DNA of 64,000 nucleotides, taken from positions 16,254,001-16,318,000 of the forward strand of contig NC_053046.1 in the NCBI RefSeq assembly GCF_003473485.1. Reading direction: 5' to 3'. This document shows positions 33,660 through 46,087 of this stretch, piece after piece (position 1 is the first letter of the stretch; each line of letters begins with the position of its first letter). Source of the DNA: Medicago truncatula. Taxonomy: Eukaryota > Streptophyta > Magnoliopsida > Fabales > Fabaceae. The notes beneath the pieces were generated by a model. The model was not told the DNA's origin. It worked only from the letters and a program-made list of their open reading frames with translations, and did no database searches. A program made the translations under genes and the position numbers.

Positions 33660-36600
33660 ATGGAAGGAAGGATCAAATTAAACGGTTGTGGGTACGATGT
33701 TACAACTTCATCTCAACTCTGCATTTCAATCATCAACTCCTATTACCAACAGGTTTCACAACATATGATCACTTATCATATCAATGTTTTTTTTTCTTCT
33801 TCTTATGTTGTTGTGTTTGTTTTGTTCATATAATAATTACTTTTTGATGTTTTCAATGAAGGTTCTTAGTTATGGTAGAGAGAGAAGTGTGATTATGGAA
33901 GCAGTGGTTCATGATAATTACTGTGTGTTAGCTAACACTTTAGCAGCTCATTTTATTAACTCTTCTGATTCTTCAAGAGCTGCCTCTTTACTTCATACTG
34001 CTAAGTCTCACCTTGTAAGTTTAACCTTTCATTTACTTTCTACAAATTGCTCAAAATTTAATTCAATTATTAAATAAATATAAAATGACACTAAATAATT
34101 GGATAATGGATATATACTCAACGAAACCTCAAGGTACCTCACAATTAAATAAAGCTAAGAAATGTTTAGGCTCTCAGTACAAATTGTTGATAAGCTAGCG
34201 TATTATATTTGCAATGTTTGTTAAACTTGTGATGGAGTTTTGACGATTTGGCGCAAAATTTGTTTCTGCTGTTGTGCTGGGGTTTGGCTTTTGGAGTTGC
34301 CTTTGGTTTTGGTGTTTAGTTTTTATTGGTTTCGGTGGTATCTCTCATTGGGGAGTGTCTTTGGTTGTTTTGTCAGAGTTTGTATTTGATGTAGGGGGTG
34401 TATGGGTGTTTTTTAGGTGTTCAAATTATATACGGCGCTATTTGCTATGTTGTTTTTGTCTTGTCCGTCTCTGCTTGTCTTGAACAGGGATTTGATTTTT
34501 GATAAATTTTTCCGTTAAAAAAAAAAGTGAAAAAAAAAAAATGTTACACCGGTATAAACTCAAAAGCTACTTGAAGTAGTTTACCAAACAACATTATTTT
34601 TATGATATGAGTTTATACGTTATAAGTTATTTGATGTAAGATTGTGATTAGTACTTGCTAAAGAAACTGTTAATTGTATTTTTATCTCTCTTTTTTTATT
34701 TGAGATTTTAACCCTTTTTAGTTTCCACAAATTTAGTCATTTTTCAAAGTTTAGCTGACACTCACTTATACACAGTAAACAACCTCGGTCATTGATTTAA
34801 AATCAAACGGCTCAAATTTCACATTAGCAACATTAATTTTAAACAATATATGTTGTTGATTTAGATTGGACCATGGGGATTGATAATTTCAGTTGGTCTT
34901 CAAAATTGAGGATTTTTGTACTTTTGGTCCTGACTTTACCAAAATCAACTATTTCTGGAGATTAAAACAGCAAAAACAAAATTGTAGGGACCAAATTCGA
35001 GGGACCAAAATAGTGAATTTGAGAAAATACAGAACAAAAAGAACAAATAATGAAAATTCATACATGATTAGGATTATGATGTTACAGGAACATGCAACCT
35101 TGTACGAGAAACTAGTTTTTGATGTCATCAGTTATTTGATGTCCGAAGATAGAGATGACGATGTAGCTGTCGAGTTGCATTCTAAGGTTAGTAGTGACTG
35201 AGCTGTGCTAAAAAATAATAAACAGCAAGTAAATATGCTCATTTTAATCCTCAATATGTTTACTACTTACTACCGTTTTAGGACACTTGAATGTTTTAGG
35301 ATCAAAATGAGTATATACACAATATGTTTGGCTTAGGCATAAAAAAATCTGATGAAACTCTTCTAAACTTTTTTATGCATGTTAGAGAGAAATCTATGAA
35401 CAAAAAGGTTCCCATGATTTGCAAATTTTCTTTCATCTTTCATTTGTGTAGAAACTGCATTTGACAAGATATTTTGATCAAGTTTATATAATCTTTTATA
35501 CTTTATTATTCAGAAAGTTTTATCTAAAGTGGTGAGATTACTGCAGATTGCTACCGAGCTTTTTTTATTTCTAACTTTATCGTCTGCTCTATGCTTTGAG
35601 ATTCATCTGTGTTTCTACTCAAATTATCTTGACTAACCAGACTTGTTTTTGTTTGAAGCTTCTAAAGGAGTTCCCAAGAGATTTGGTTTCTCTAAAGAGA
35701 GCACAAATCTTGTGTTTCAACATGGGACGGCCCGATCTTTCTTTATCCCTTGTTAATCAGGTTCCTTTTCAATTACAGAATGTTTCATTTCTTCTATTGT
35801 TTGTGCAAATAAATTTTTCCTATTTAATGGTACAGTTTTATCAGTAAAAATTCTCTGTATCTTGTGGATGGTTTAAAGTTGCCAAAATGTTATGATAGAA
35901 TAAAAGAAAATTACTTATAGATTGCATGACTAAAAAGTTTGAGAGTTGTGTATTAGTCAGAATGTTGCCTCGAGAGGTTGAGCTGAGATTGGAAATTTGG
36001 GAGTCTTTTGCTGCCTAAAGTTGTTTTCACCTCAGCAATGGGCATATGTAATGAACCTAATTTCTTAACCTAAAATTCTCTAATGATTCAACATTTAATA
36101 TATAATGTTGGTGTTTATTTTTATTGAACATGTTTTGACATCATTCAAACTTCAAAGTTGTGCCAACACCAAAATCGGGAACATTGTATTATGCTTAATC
36201 ACAATTGTTCTTAACATATCCTAATTTCTCGTTCTTGTCATCAAAACAAAATATAACTTCATATAGTTTGTGGATTGACTTATTTTTTCATTGTGGTTCA
36301 TATGAATCATAACTATAATTATTGATAAATGTCTGAGTACCTTATGCTTCCGAGTTTCACAGGTTCTACCTCAAAATGAAGGAGAAAATTTCATATATGG
36401 CATGCTTGCTTTTCCTTTGTTGGAGCTTGGACAAATGAAAGAAGCCGAGGAAGCTGCCAAAAGAGGATTTGAAATCAACAACCAAGATGGCTGGTCACAG
36501 CATGCTGTAGGTCAATCTATTCGTCAAAATTTGGGAATGTTCACTCTAACTTTATGACACTGTTCTGAAATGTAATAAATTAGCACTTCAGTAAGTAATG

Positions 36601-39281
36601 TAATAAATTAAATGTTGTTCTGCAGACATGTCATGTTCTTCAGTATGAGTGCCGTTTTAGAGAAGCCGTTGAGTTCATGGAAGAATGTTCGCCGTCATGG
36701 AACTCTTTTTTATCGTTTATGTAAGCCTTTTTTATTCATTTGACTCATTTTGTATTAATCAGCTAAAGAGTTCCCAATTTTTTCAGGTTGACTCATAATT
36801 GGTGGCATGTAGCACTTTGTTACTTAGAAGGGAATGCTCCAATGCAACGTGTGCTCGAGGTATATGACAATTATATATGGAAGGAGCTAGACAAAACCGA
36901 TGCTACGGTTGCTGAGGTACGCGATTTTATGAACATTGTTAGTACTAATGATTTTTCATTTTCTTCCCTTTCTCATGAATTCTTACCTCATTTGAACTTA
37001 GGTATACTTAAATGCTGTGGCTCTGCTTCTGCGGTTGTGCGTGCGTGATGAATTGGAGTTTTTTGGTGATCGGCTCAAGATGCTAGCAGATCGCCTTGCT
37101 GATCAAGTAAGTTATGATTCACAGTAAATAATATAATATAAACAAATGAAATGTTAAATGGAAGAATGCTTTATTGTGCATCTTGAATTGTTAATTTAAA
37201 TTCTCAACCCCCTTGCATTTTGGTTATAGTCAGTACTTAAATGTGTTCTGTTCCCATGAGTTGAAAATCAGACTGAACATTAAACTTGCGATACTTCCAG
37301 TACACAATTTAGACAGAAAAACAATGAATAATACAAATTTGGGACACAAAGTACAAAGAAGAGAAGTTATCAAATTATTTGAGTTGATAAATTTATAACT
37401 TTCAAGAGGAAATGCACATGAAATATTTCTACGTGCATTACTTTTAAACACATTTTGAGACCATTTCTATGTGCACACTTTTCATGTTTCTATATGTTTG
37501 ATGTATCTTATACTTCAAGTATTATGTGGCAAAAACTTGAACTCTTTTCGCAGTTTTAGGATATTCATGCTAAATGTTTCTTTTACATATCTTGGATGTA
37601 TCCTATCTTTAGGCAAACTGGTATTTAGAGTGGCACCTTGATATATTGACAGTGTGGGCTTTGGCAAAGACTGGACAAATTTCTAAAGCAGAAGAACTTC
37701 TTAAAGGCTTAAAAGAAAGGTGAACCTGTTATTTACAGATAGTGTTTTAGAAACAGTTCGGTATATGATTTGTTATAAAATGTTATCTTACTGTAGGATT
37801 TCGAGGATGACTAAAAAGAAACAACAAATAATGCAGAAAGGAATGGTGGTATGATTCAGTTGCTACTTCTGTGATTATATGAAAATTGATTACTGTAGTA
37901 TGCCTAATCGATTAGTTAGCAGTTATATATCTTTATTAGATACAACCTTAACTTGTAATGTTGCTGTTATTTTTTTTAAGAAAAAAACTAGTGATGTTAC
38001 TAAAAATATTATTCTAAAAGTCTTAGATTCGGGGCTTGTTTGAATTGATTTGTTTGAGCTCATTTACTGCCATAAGTACTTGTGAAACTATTTGCAAGAG
38101 TTTATGGAAACAGCTTACGACATGTCCATAAGCTGTTTTGCAGCTTATTTCCATAAGTTCTCTGGAATAGTTATGAAAACATTTTATAGCTTATATCAAA
38201 CCAATTTGACTATTTTATCTTTGTTATAGAAATTTTATTTTTGTTATAGAAATAAGTTCTGTGAAGTTATGAAACAGGACCTAGATGTGAGAATCAATTA
38301 GCACATACCTTAACTAATAATGTTACAGAATTTTACAAATCAGCAATGCTCATTCAAGTAGACTAAAAAATAATCTTGGTTAAAAATCTTGTCTCCATTT
38401 CTTCATTTGAGCCTAGCTTGCAGAAGCACTTTATGCATATGGAAGAGGTAACAACAAACATGGAGTGGAATTACTTGGTCCAGATTTTGATGCCAATGAT
38501 TACAAGGTTATATTAATTATACTTCTTTTGTATTTTCTGCAGCCCCAAATTCACGCATTAATGCAGTCAGCACGTCAAGATTGTACGGTGCAGAAAGCTA
38601 GTAGATTTTGATTTTTTATTTTTTTTAACTCCAAACACTGAGTTTGAAATTTGAACCGTCCAATCTTGATTCAATAAATTCCGATGTATTGACTGCATGA
38701 ATGCGTGAGATTGGTGGCCGCAGGCAATCCAAGTCCAGTATTTTATCTTCACTTGTTTCTTTTTTGGAATTAATAATGTCAATCATGCTTCTGTGAAGAT
38801 AATTGGAGCATCTGATGAACAAGTTGATGTATTCAATGAAGTTTGGTACATCATGTTGTTGAACAATGGCGACGCAATAAAGGGTAAAATCTCAAACTTT
38901 TTATCTAATTTTTCAAACCCATCATTAGTCATATTCAATTATGTTGTATTCTATCCCAGCAATTGAAGTAATTGAGAAGCAAATCAAGAAGAGAGACGGC
39001 ACTGCTTTCTTATGGCGTTTGCTGGTAAGTCTTGCATTATTATTGAATCATTTCATTATGGCTTTAAAAACTTGTATTTTGCTGTATGATTATAATATGA
39101 TATATCTCCTTAGATTTTGTTTTTAGAGAATTGTGTTGTAAGATATGGTATATTTTCTTTGATTATTAATCGCTTCATTATTTTTTACTTTCAGGAGAGA
39201 GGATACAAACTAGCAAATAGACCAGAAGCTGCAATTGCAAATGAAAAAGCTAAGGTTTTCGAGAGTGCTTATTTTAATTAA
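33660..39281 (+). CDS. Tetratricopeptide repeat protein 38 (TTC38)-like
   Basis: Fourteen exons, all GT-AG and in phase: 33660-33752, 33862-34014, 35088-35186, 35659-35760, 36363-36506, 36626-36720, 36787-36916, 37002-37106, 37613-37719, 37797-37848, 38417-38506, 38799-38883, 38960-39024, 39195-39281. They give 468 aa, the usual length of plant TTC38. Conserved blocks in order: VLSYGRERSVIMEAVVHD, MSEDRDDDVAVELHSK, PLLELGQMKEAEEAAKRGF, DGWSQHA, HVLQYECRFREAVEFMEEC, LTHNWWHVALCYLEGNAP, YLEWHLDILTVWALAKTGQ, ASDEQVDVFNEVWY and a C-terminal AIANEKAK helix. The protein is an all-helical TPR scaffold without a known catalytic site; its molecular role is not established. An AATAAA lies about 130 bases after the stop. 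Exons 5-8 with their introns were copied in inverted orientation to 46088-47496. Confidence 0.94.
34200..34550 (+). mobile_element. Possible LINE 3' tail in TTC38 intron 2
   Basis: A G/T-rich stretch of TTTGGTTTTGGTG-type sequence ends in an A-run near 34520-34545, as do 3' untranslated ends of plant L1 elements. No reverse transcriptase text is present, so the call is weak. The host intron (34015-35087) keeps its splice sites. Confidence 0.35.
38040..38282. repeat. MITE-like repeat in TTC38 intron 10
   Basis: A block between GGGGCTTGTTTGAATTG and GTTATGAAACAGGACC contains several ATAAGCTGTTTTGCAGCTTATT-like short inversions and words related to the repeats at 26082 and 29540. It is non-coding and leaves the flanking splice sites intact. 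Confidence 0.4.
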
Positions 39282-41866
39282 GAGAATAATCACAAAATCA
39301 AATCATAACTGGTTCAATGCGAAATGTGAATGCATAAGCTATCAATACCAAAGGGAGTACTCAGCATGTTGCAATATATTATTATGTAATGAATGTAACT
39401 CATAGTATGAAAAATAAATGCAACTCAAAGTCATGACAATGACAATGAGGCCATGCTTGTTGAGTAGTGGTTGGTTAGGAGGCGCCTACCACCCCTCCCT
39501 TTTTCATGAATAAAAATTATGCTTTCATACAGTTGAACACTTTTAGAATTTGTTTGTGTTTACATACTGATACTGTAGCAGATTCTACTGTGGACGTTAG
39601 ACAAGTATTGAAAAAATCACACTAAAGTTTGTTGAATAATGATGTCCTTCGAAAGTAAGAACTATCTTTTTGTCAATACTGCTAAGATGGTGACTTGATT
39701 GAGATCACGTTGAGAAAAATAGAAAAATGAATGAGTTGAGTTTTGAATCAGGCATATTTATTTTTCTTTGTCTAATCGGGAATAAGCATCCGACAATCAT
39801 AAGATTTCGGCTTAGCCCAAATTGAAGTAGGAGTTTTTTAACCTCCTTTGTTGTGCACGCCTTAATTCCTTATACTCGGATGGTACTTCCTTGTGCTCGA
39901 CTAGGCCCAAAACCACCTAGTCTGAATAGGATTCGAGCACACTATTTAGATCTATGAATTCAATTAAAAAAACCCTAATTGAATAGCCTTAGTCTAGTGA
40001 GCAAGAATCCTATCGGACTAGAAGCAAGTCCAAAGCTTAAAATAAGTTACTCATTCAACTTAGACTTTAAATACCCAAGCTCGTGCGCTGTATACGGCAG
40101 TCAAAGTTTATAAACCCTTATTAATAGGTTGTTTGGTTCTGCGTCCAATTGCTCAATGACGCATTTCAATGTAGATTCACCGCAATTTTAAGAAGTTACA
40201 AAATCCTTGTTACTCCCCATGTGGGCTTGTTTTGTAACCTTATGCAATTTTGAACTGACTTATTTTATTATAATTGGAGAAATTTTTTTCTTCTTTTTCA
40301 ACTTACAAAATCCAAAATGTATAATTCCCCCTTTCCATCTCCTCATCTAACAAATGACCTTTATAAAAAAAAAAAAATACCAATTTAGATTGTATAATTC
40401 GAAGCATGTTGTCCCATCGTCGGATGAAGCAAGGAAGTTTAGTGACGAGATGTTGGCATGAGTTCGAGATGAAACAAGGAAACTATAATTTCCTATTGTT
40501 ATTGGAAAACAAGATAAAACAATAAGCTTTTAGTTTAAGAATACTACATCTATTGTCTTCTAAATTTCGTACAACAATAGTTTGATGAAGGACCACTTTG
40601 ACGATTATATATTAAAAAAAATCCTTGCCACTCTCCATGTGAAGCTTCTTTTGTAGCTTTGTGCAATTTCGAATTGACTTATTTTATTCATCATTAATGT
40701 TAAAATATTATGGAAGAAACAAACTTCACATCTTAAAACAAAAGTGGGTCATCAATGGGGTGTGAACTATCCAATTTCAAAACACAAATCACGGAAAATA
40801 TGTGGGTGGAGAAGTCTTCGTTATTTGTTTTTGTTGGTTGATGTCGTTATTAGAAGACTTACTTACCAGCCTTAGAACCCAAAAAATGAACATGAAAGAC
40901 CTACCAGCCAACTTGGCCAAACAACATTGACATTATTCTACCAGTCATCTTTACCTTTGCTGGCCCTTCAACTAGGATCATAAATTTCCAAATGTGAAAT
41001 CATAAATTTCCAAATGTGAAATATTATGGACCCACCATCCCTTATCATGTTTTCATACTATATTATTGAACTATTTAAATTTAGCCCTTAAAAAAAATGT
41101 TAAGAGTTATTTAGATAAGTTGCAAATTAACTAACTAAATTATTGCAAGTTAGTTAACCAATTCTAACATAATTGATGAATACATTTTGTATATAAATAG
41201 TAAAACATTACTATCAGTTAAGCATAGTTGCATCTAGTCGTAAATCTTTTTTGGTGAATAAAATTTTAATAATTTAGTTAAAAAGTAATTATAAGTTAAA
41301 CTATATTCAATAATTCAAAATATAATGTACTATATACAGAGAAAGGAAGGATAATTCAAATTCAAAATGGAAATGTATTTCAATAATAATAGTACTGTAC
41401 ATTTACCCAATAGGAATCTAGATATTTGGAATTGGAGTAGCAAAGTAAGAACTAGAATGGTCCCTTCCCTCTGGTCCACATATATTCTCAGCCGAGTCAA
41501 TTTGGGTAGGCTTCTATACTTAATTTAAATACCGGTACGGTGTCACTGACATCTTTTACCCTTGACGTTACGTAACAAATAACATTGAATTTGATACCCA
41601 CGTGCACACAACTCCAAAGTTGCAAAGTCTTAACACATCATCAATAAAATTACACAAAAATCATAGTACACTTTAGTTTTGGTTCCATCGTGGGGTCCAC
41701 TTTACCCTTAGAGAAAACTTTAAACTCACGGAGTCAAACTCATACTCCACATGTTCACAACTCATCACTTCTTTGCCACATTGTATATTCGGTATCACGT
41801 TGGATATGTCAAAATCACAATGACGCACTGTGGTATCAAACTGAATAAGTTATTCGTTCATTCAAG
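39282..41866. other. Intergenic region with short direct repeats
   Basis: No gene found. A roughly 75-bp direct repeat occurs at about 40206-40280 and 40617-40690 (shared CTCCATGTG-type core, GTGCAATTT/ATGCAATTT and TTGACTTATTTTATT). A 22-bp tandem duplication around AAATTTCCAAATGTGAAAT lies at 40980-41022. The remainder is AT-rich. Confidence 0.55.
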
Positions 41867-43759
41867 TTAAGTCGTAGACATGGACCGAGTAATGCCACCA
41901 CTTATCCGTGATCGAACACGCTTCAATTCCCCGACAACTTCCTTTGAATCAGGTCGATCGTCTTTATCCGATGCAACACATCGAAAAGCCAATTCCGCCA
42001 CAGCACCCACCGCATCAAGCGCATCATTGTCGTTACCCAAGTCAAGAACTGGGTCAAGTACCTCTTTCAACTGACCCGTATGAATCCTCGAAACAACCAT
42101 ATCAGCCAATGCCATCTCACGCTTATCCCTACAATAATCCACCGCCTTAAGACCGGAAATCAATTCAAGCAAAACCACACCAAAACTATACACGTCACTC
42201 TTTTCAGTCAACCGAAAAGACCGATGATAATCCGGGTCTAAATAACCCGGAGTACCTTGTGGGCCAGTCCATACAAAACCACCCGACGACGTTGTTTGAT
42301 TTGATTCTTGCAAAACTAACAACCTAGACAACCCAAAATCACCAACTTTAATTCTCATATCTTTCTCAATAAAAATATTTGACGAAGTTATATCTCTATG
42401 AACTATCGGTGGCTTAACTGAAAAATGAAGATACTCCATCGCTAACGCCGTTTGTATCGCAATTTCAAGCCTCGTTTGCCACGTCATCATGTATCCCTTC
42501 CGTTTACTCTTCGAACCGTGAAGATGCTCCGCTAGGGTTCCGTTAGGAACGTAATCGTAAACAAGAATCAAACCACGTGGATCGCTACAGTAACCGTGAA
42601 GTTTAACGAGGTTTGGATGATCAATAGAAGAGAGAATGAGAATCTCGTTGCAGAATGATTTTGATGAAAACGCCGCCGTGTGATTATGCCGGTGAAGATG
42701 TTTAACAGCAGCAAGTTTTCCGTCACGGAGGTTGCCTAAATAAACCGAACCGAATCCACCATCACCGATTTTCCTCTTCGGATCGAAGTTGTTTGTAGAT
42801 ATATTCAGTTCATCGTAGGTGAAAACTGGTGGAAGAAGATTCGCGTTGCGGTGGTTGTGAAGAAACACTGCAGTCGGATCTTCTTCCACCGTTGTGTTCA
42901 CCTTTCTCGATCGAAGAATTGAGATAACAACGGAGAGGAAAAGAATCAATGAAGTAAAAGCGATAACAATAGCAAAAACAGCGATTTTGCTAGGCTTCAT
43001 TTTGTGGATCCACGGTGGTGAAAGAGTTGATTTGGAATGGAAATGATAACATACAAACTGTTTTTTCGTGTCTGATGAATTGAAACCACAGAAACCATTG
43101 TTGTTGTTGATGCATTCTTTACAGTTTGTGAAGTAAGTGTCTTGTGTTAAAGCTTCATCCCACTCAAGTTCAATACCTTGGATTAGTATTTCATTGAGGT
43201 AAACAAGAACATCACTTTGGCAGCTAGGTTCATTGTCTGAAACAGAATGATGCATGGATCTACAGCTTTTGAAGATTTCTGATGGGTTTTTGATGAGTTT
43301 GCATTGCCAAGGACAGTGGCTGCAGTTAGGGAGGTTTGGTGGGGAACATGGTTGAAGAAAAGAGAGACGTGAGCATGTTTCATCTGAGAGAGTAAAAGGT
43401 GTGTTAGAAAGGTTTATGGGTTTGTTTGGGATTGAGGATGTTGTTGGGCATTTGGTATTGTTGTTTTGTTGTGAAATGGGGTTGTGAGGTGAGAGGATGA
43501 TTGAAGTGGAGTTAGGTTTGTAAGAGAGGATTGAGAAAGTGAGGTTGTTGATGGTTATGAAAGAGTGAGGGGTTGAGCATGTTAGTTGAAAAGAAGGGTG
43601 GCCACAACCTGGGGTGGTGGAGAAAGGAAAAGGTGGGGTGGATTGAAATGGAGGGCATGGAGAAGGGTGTGTTTTTGTTGTGTTATTAGTAGGACATGTG
43701 TGTGTTGATGTGGGGAAGAGTAGAAGGACGAGGAAGGGGAGAAGAGTGGTTAAGGACAT
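41867..43759 (-). CDS. LRK10L/WAK-like receptor protein kinase
   Basis: Single-exon frame of 630 aa from ATG at 43759. The frame is open 102 codons further upstream, but this Met begins a clean signal peptide (LLPFLVLLLFPTSTHT). Residues 23-100 form a GUB_WAK-like cysteine domain with PGCGHPSFQLTC. Residues 103-240 form a WAK-associated C-terminal domain with CSHCPWQC and GFCGFN. A membrane helix spans about 258-282. The kinase runs from about 330: GDGGFGSVY loop, K353, HRD 454-456, DFG 474-476, GTPGYLDPDY, SDVYSFGVVLLE. It resembles the Arabidopsis LRK10L1 group (recalled). A plasma-membrane Ser/Thr kinase sensing a wall or apoplastic signal is expected. In the catalytic loop the usual Lys two residues after the Asp is Thr (HRDITSSN). 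The extracellular part is rich in N-glycosylation sites. Confidence 0.93.
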   Translation of the reverse strand: MSLTTLLPFLVLLLFPTSTHTCPTNNTTKTHPSPCPPFQSTPPFPFSTTPGCGHPSFQLTCSTPHSFITINNLTFSILSYKPNSTSIILSPHNPISQQNNNTKCPTTSSIPNKPINLSNTPFTLSDETCSRLSFLQPCSPPNLPNCSHCPWQCKLIKNPSEIFKSCRSMHHSVSDNEPSCQSDVLVYLNEILIQGIELEWDEALTQDTYFTNCKECINNNNGFCGFNSSDTKKQFVCYHFHSKSTLSPPWIHKMKPSKIAVFAIVIAFTSLILFLSVVISILRSRKVNTTVEEDPTAVFLHNHRNANLLPPVFTYDELNISTNNFDPKRKIGDGGFGSVYLGNLRDGKLAAVKHLHRHNHTAAFSSKSFCNEILILSSIDHPNLVKLHGYCSDPRGLILVYDYVPNGTLAEHLHGSKSKRKGYMMTWQTRLEIAIQTALAMEYLHFSVKPPIVHRDITSSNIFIEKDMRIKVGDFGLSRLLVLQESNQTTSSGGFVWTGPQGTPGYLDPDYHRSFRLTEKSDVYSFGVVLLELISGLKAVDYCRDKREMALADMVVSRIHTGQLKEVLDPVLDLGNDNDALDAVGAVAELAFRCVASDKDDRPDSKEVVGELKRVRSRISGGITRSMSTT

Positions 43760-44065
43760 GGTTGATGGGTGAAGAGTGAAAGTGTGGTATGTGATGAAGT
43801 CATTAATGGGTGATTGGTTAAGATGGGATCTCAAGGAAGGTGAGTGGGATGGTAGAGAGTAGAGACTAGTGAGTAGGGAGGTTCTTGGATTTGGAGAAAG
43901 AAAGAGTAAAAAGTGAAATGGGAGAAAAAAGAGGGTCACGTGCAAGGGGACACACAAAAGACAAACACTCAACTCAAAATTGTGCAGAAGTTTGCCAAAT
44001 GCAAATTTATTACAACAGTGAAAAGCCAAAATTACTAGGAGTAGTAACTTCTTCTTTCTATTCAT

Positions 44066-44230
44066 TTTGCTTTATTTCGTAATATAATGATTGTACAATT
44101 TGTAGGAAAACTTGTCTAAAAAATATTGTCGTTTTTAAAATTTTAACGTAAATTTAAATGTTCATTTTTAATTTTACACATTAATATTATTGTGCATCAT
44201 TTTTAAATTATTATAATTCTTTAATTTTTT
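44066..44230. other. Receptor kinase upstream region
   Basis: AT-rich DNA upstream of the kinase frame. No distinct TATA box or transcription start can be assigned from sequence alone. Confidence 0.4.
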
Positions 44231-44353
44231 TTTTGTCAAGTAGTCTAGTGGCTAGAGCTCACACAATTTAATTGTGGAGAAGTGGAGTATCCGGGGTTCG
44301 AACCCCAGCTCCTGCATATAATATGCAATATCCCTACCAACTGAGCTAAGCTC
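44231..44353 (-). mobile_element. tRNA-derived SINE, second family member
   Basis: Read on the minus strand it has box A TAGCTCAGTTGG (44348-44337), box B GGTTCGAACCC (about 44303-44293) and an A-rich tail at the left end after CTACTTGAC. Flanking duplications are not obvious. It is related in layout to the SINEs at 29005 and 51973 but differs in the 3' half. Confidence 0.75.
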
Positions 44354-45595
44354 ATCATTTGCATGATAATGAAAATATATTAGTAGAATAGTAGTTTATA
44401 TGAATAATTGAAGGAAATCATTATTCATTTTTATTCATTTATCATATCTTTTTAATGTTTAAAAATGATTAAAATATGGTTAATATTGTGGGACGGAGGA
44501 ATAACTTACCCCCTTGGTCAATAAATGATCTATGAGTTGTATAATTGAATTTGATATGTGCAAATGGATTGAACAAATCTATCAAATATATTGTATATTT
44601 GGTTTCACTTTCAAATAAAGTTAAAAATAATTATGGTGTATAATTGATTTTGACATGTTTGAATGTTGTGAATTAGAAATTATTTTGTCTATAGTGTGTT
44701 TGATTTTGCAATGATAAAAAAAATGAATAATTGATTTTATTTAAAAAAATTATGTTTGAAGTAAAAGAAATCCCAGGTTCAAGTTTGATTCAATCACAAA
44801 GCCATCAATGCCAAATTGAAGGATGACGGGTGTGTGGATGAAACCACAATCAACAATCGAGGTGTATATTCAATTTATAAGTCACAAAGATGCTACAACC
44901 AATTATGACGAAGTCAATAAGCTCTAACAACAATTTTAAGAATCAAATAGACAAATATCCTAATTCTTACTCAATAATCCTCGTTCAGTAGAGCTTTAAC
45001 GGAACCCTAATTAATTTAAATCTGACCTTATCTTAAAATAAAGATTAAATCAAATCCTAAAATTCAAATTTGAATTAATTCTAGTTCTAGAAATTAAAAC
45101 ATAATGTTAATTCTTTAATTTAAGAAGTCTTGTTAACCGATGTCCCAGACACTTGTTAACATTTTTTTAATTTAAAATATTAAATAAAGAAATTATTGTT
45201 TTCAAGGAAAATAAATAAATTATTAAATTTGCATGGAAGTCATTTATCTCTTGTCCTTTGTTCCATTTCATTTCCAAATGCTTCATTCCTTCTTGGTCCC
45301 ATTGATTTGTGATTTCCCAATTATGTACATTTCTATTAAATGTCATGGTCACAAGTTCTGATGTGAAGTTTGGGCTAGAGAAAATTTGACGAAAGAATCA
45401 ATTTTGACTTGTGCAATTTTCAAGTCAAGGATGTTGAGACAATCGAGATTACACAATGTGTAGATTAATAGATTAACATTGATTGACATTGATGCAAAGT
45501 GTGCTGTGAGATTTTGTTGGTGGTTGAAAAGCTTCCTGCCATGCCAACATGGAAGTTGCACCATAAATTTTTAGTTTGATTTTCGACAAAGTGAA
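44354..45595. other. AT-rich spacer without recognised gene
   Basis: Short open frames only. I see no domain, splice model or paired terminal repeats. Confidence 0.5.
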
Positions 45596-46087
45596 ATTCT
45601 TGAAGTGGTTAAGCTTCAAATGACTATACTCTTTATAGTAGAGTATGATAGTTCTTTTGAACTATGATTGTCAATGAAGACAATGTGAAGATCTTGGAGT
45701 GGTTTAACTTCAAGTGATTATACTCTTTATGGTGGAGTATGATATAGTTCTTTTGAATTATAATTTTCGGTGAAAAGAATGGATGAAAATGTAGCATTTT
45801 CAATCAAGGTGGAGATTGTTGGTGATGATTGAAAATATGCATGTTGAAGAAAGTGGATACGCTACTTGTTTCTCAAGAAAGTGCAAATACAATAGGATTT
45901 TCTTGCTTGACATGTCTTGTAGTCCACAAGGCTATTTCTTGAAGTGCAAGACAAGCAGCGTGATGTCTATATATAGGCTTTATTTCTTCGTTACAAGATA
46001 CACTATTCAAAAACACTAAGTTCATATTTGACTTTTTCTTTCTTTCTCTTATTCTCTCGTGTTATATAGTTTAATCTATAAGTAATT
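45596..46087 (+). mobile_element. 3' end of an LTR retroelement (tandem repeats, purine tract, LTR start)
   Basis: Two diverged 94-bp tandem units (45602 and 45696, core ATACTCTTTATRGTRGAGTATGATA) precede AATCAAGGTGGAGAT, a typical purine tract. TGTTGGTGATGATTG then starts at 45817 as an LTR end would, followed by TATATATAGG. The LTR-like sequence is interrupted at about 46086 by the inverted TTC38 copy. No coding region is seen. Confidence 0.5.

Noticed and set aside
43760..44065. Upstream extension of the receptor kinase to 44065
   Set aside because: The extra 102 residues would bury the clear signal peptide that begins at the Met at 43759.
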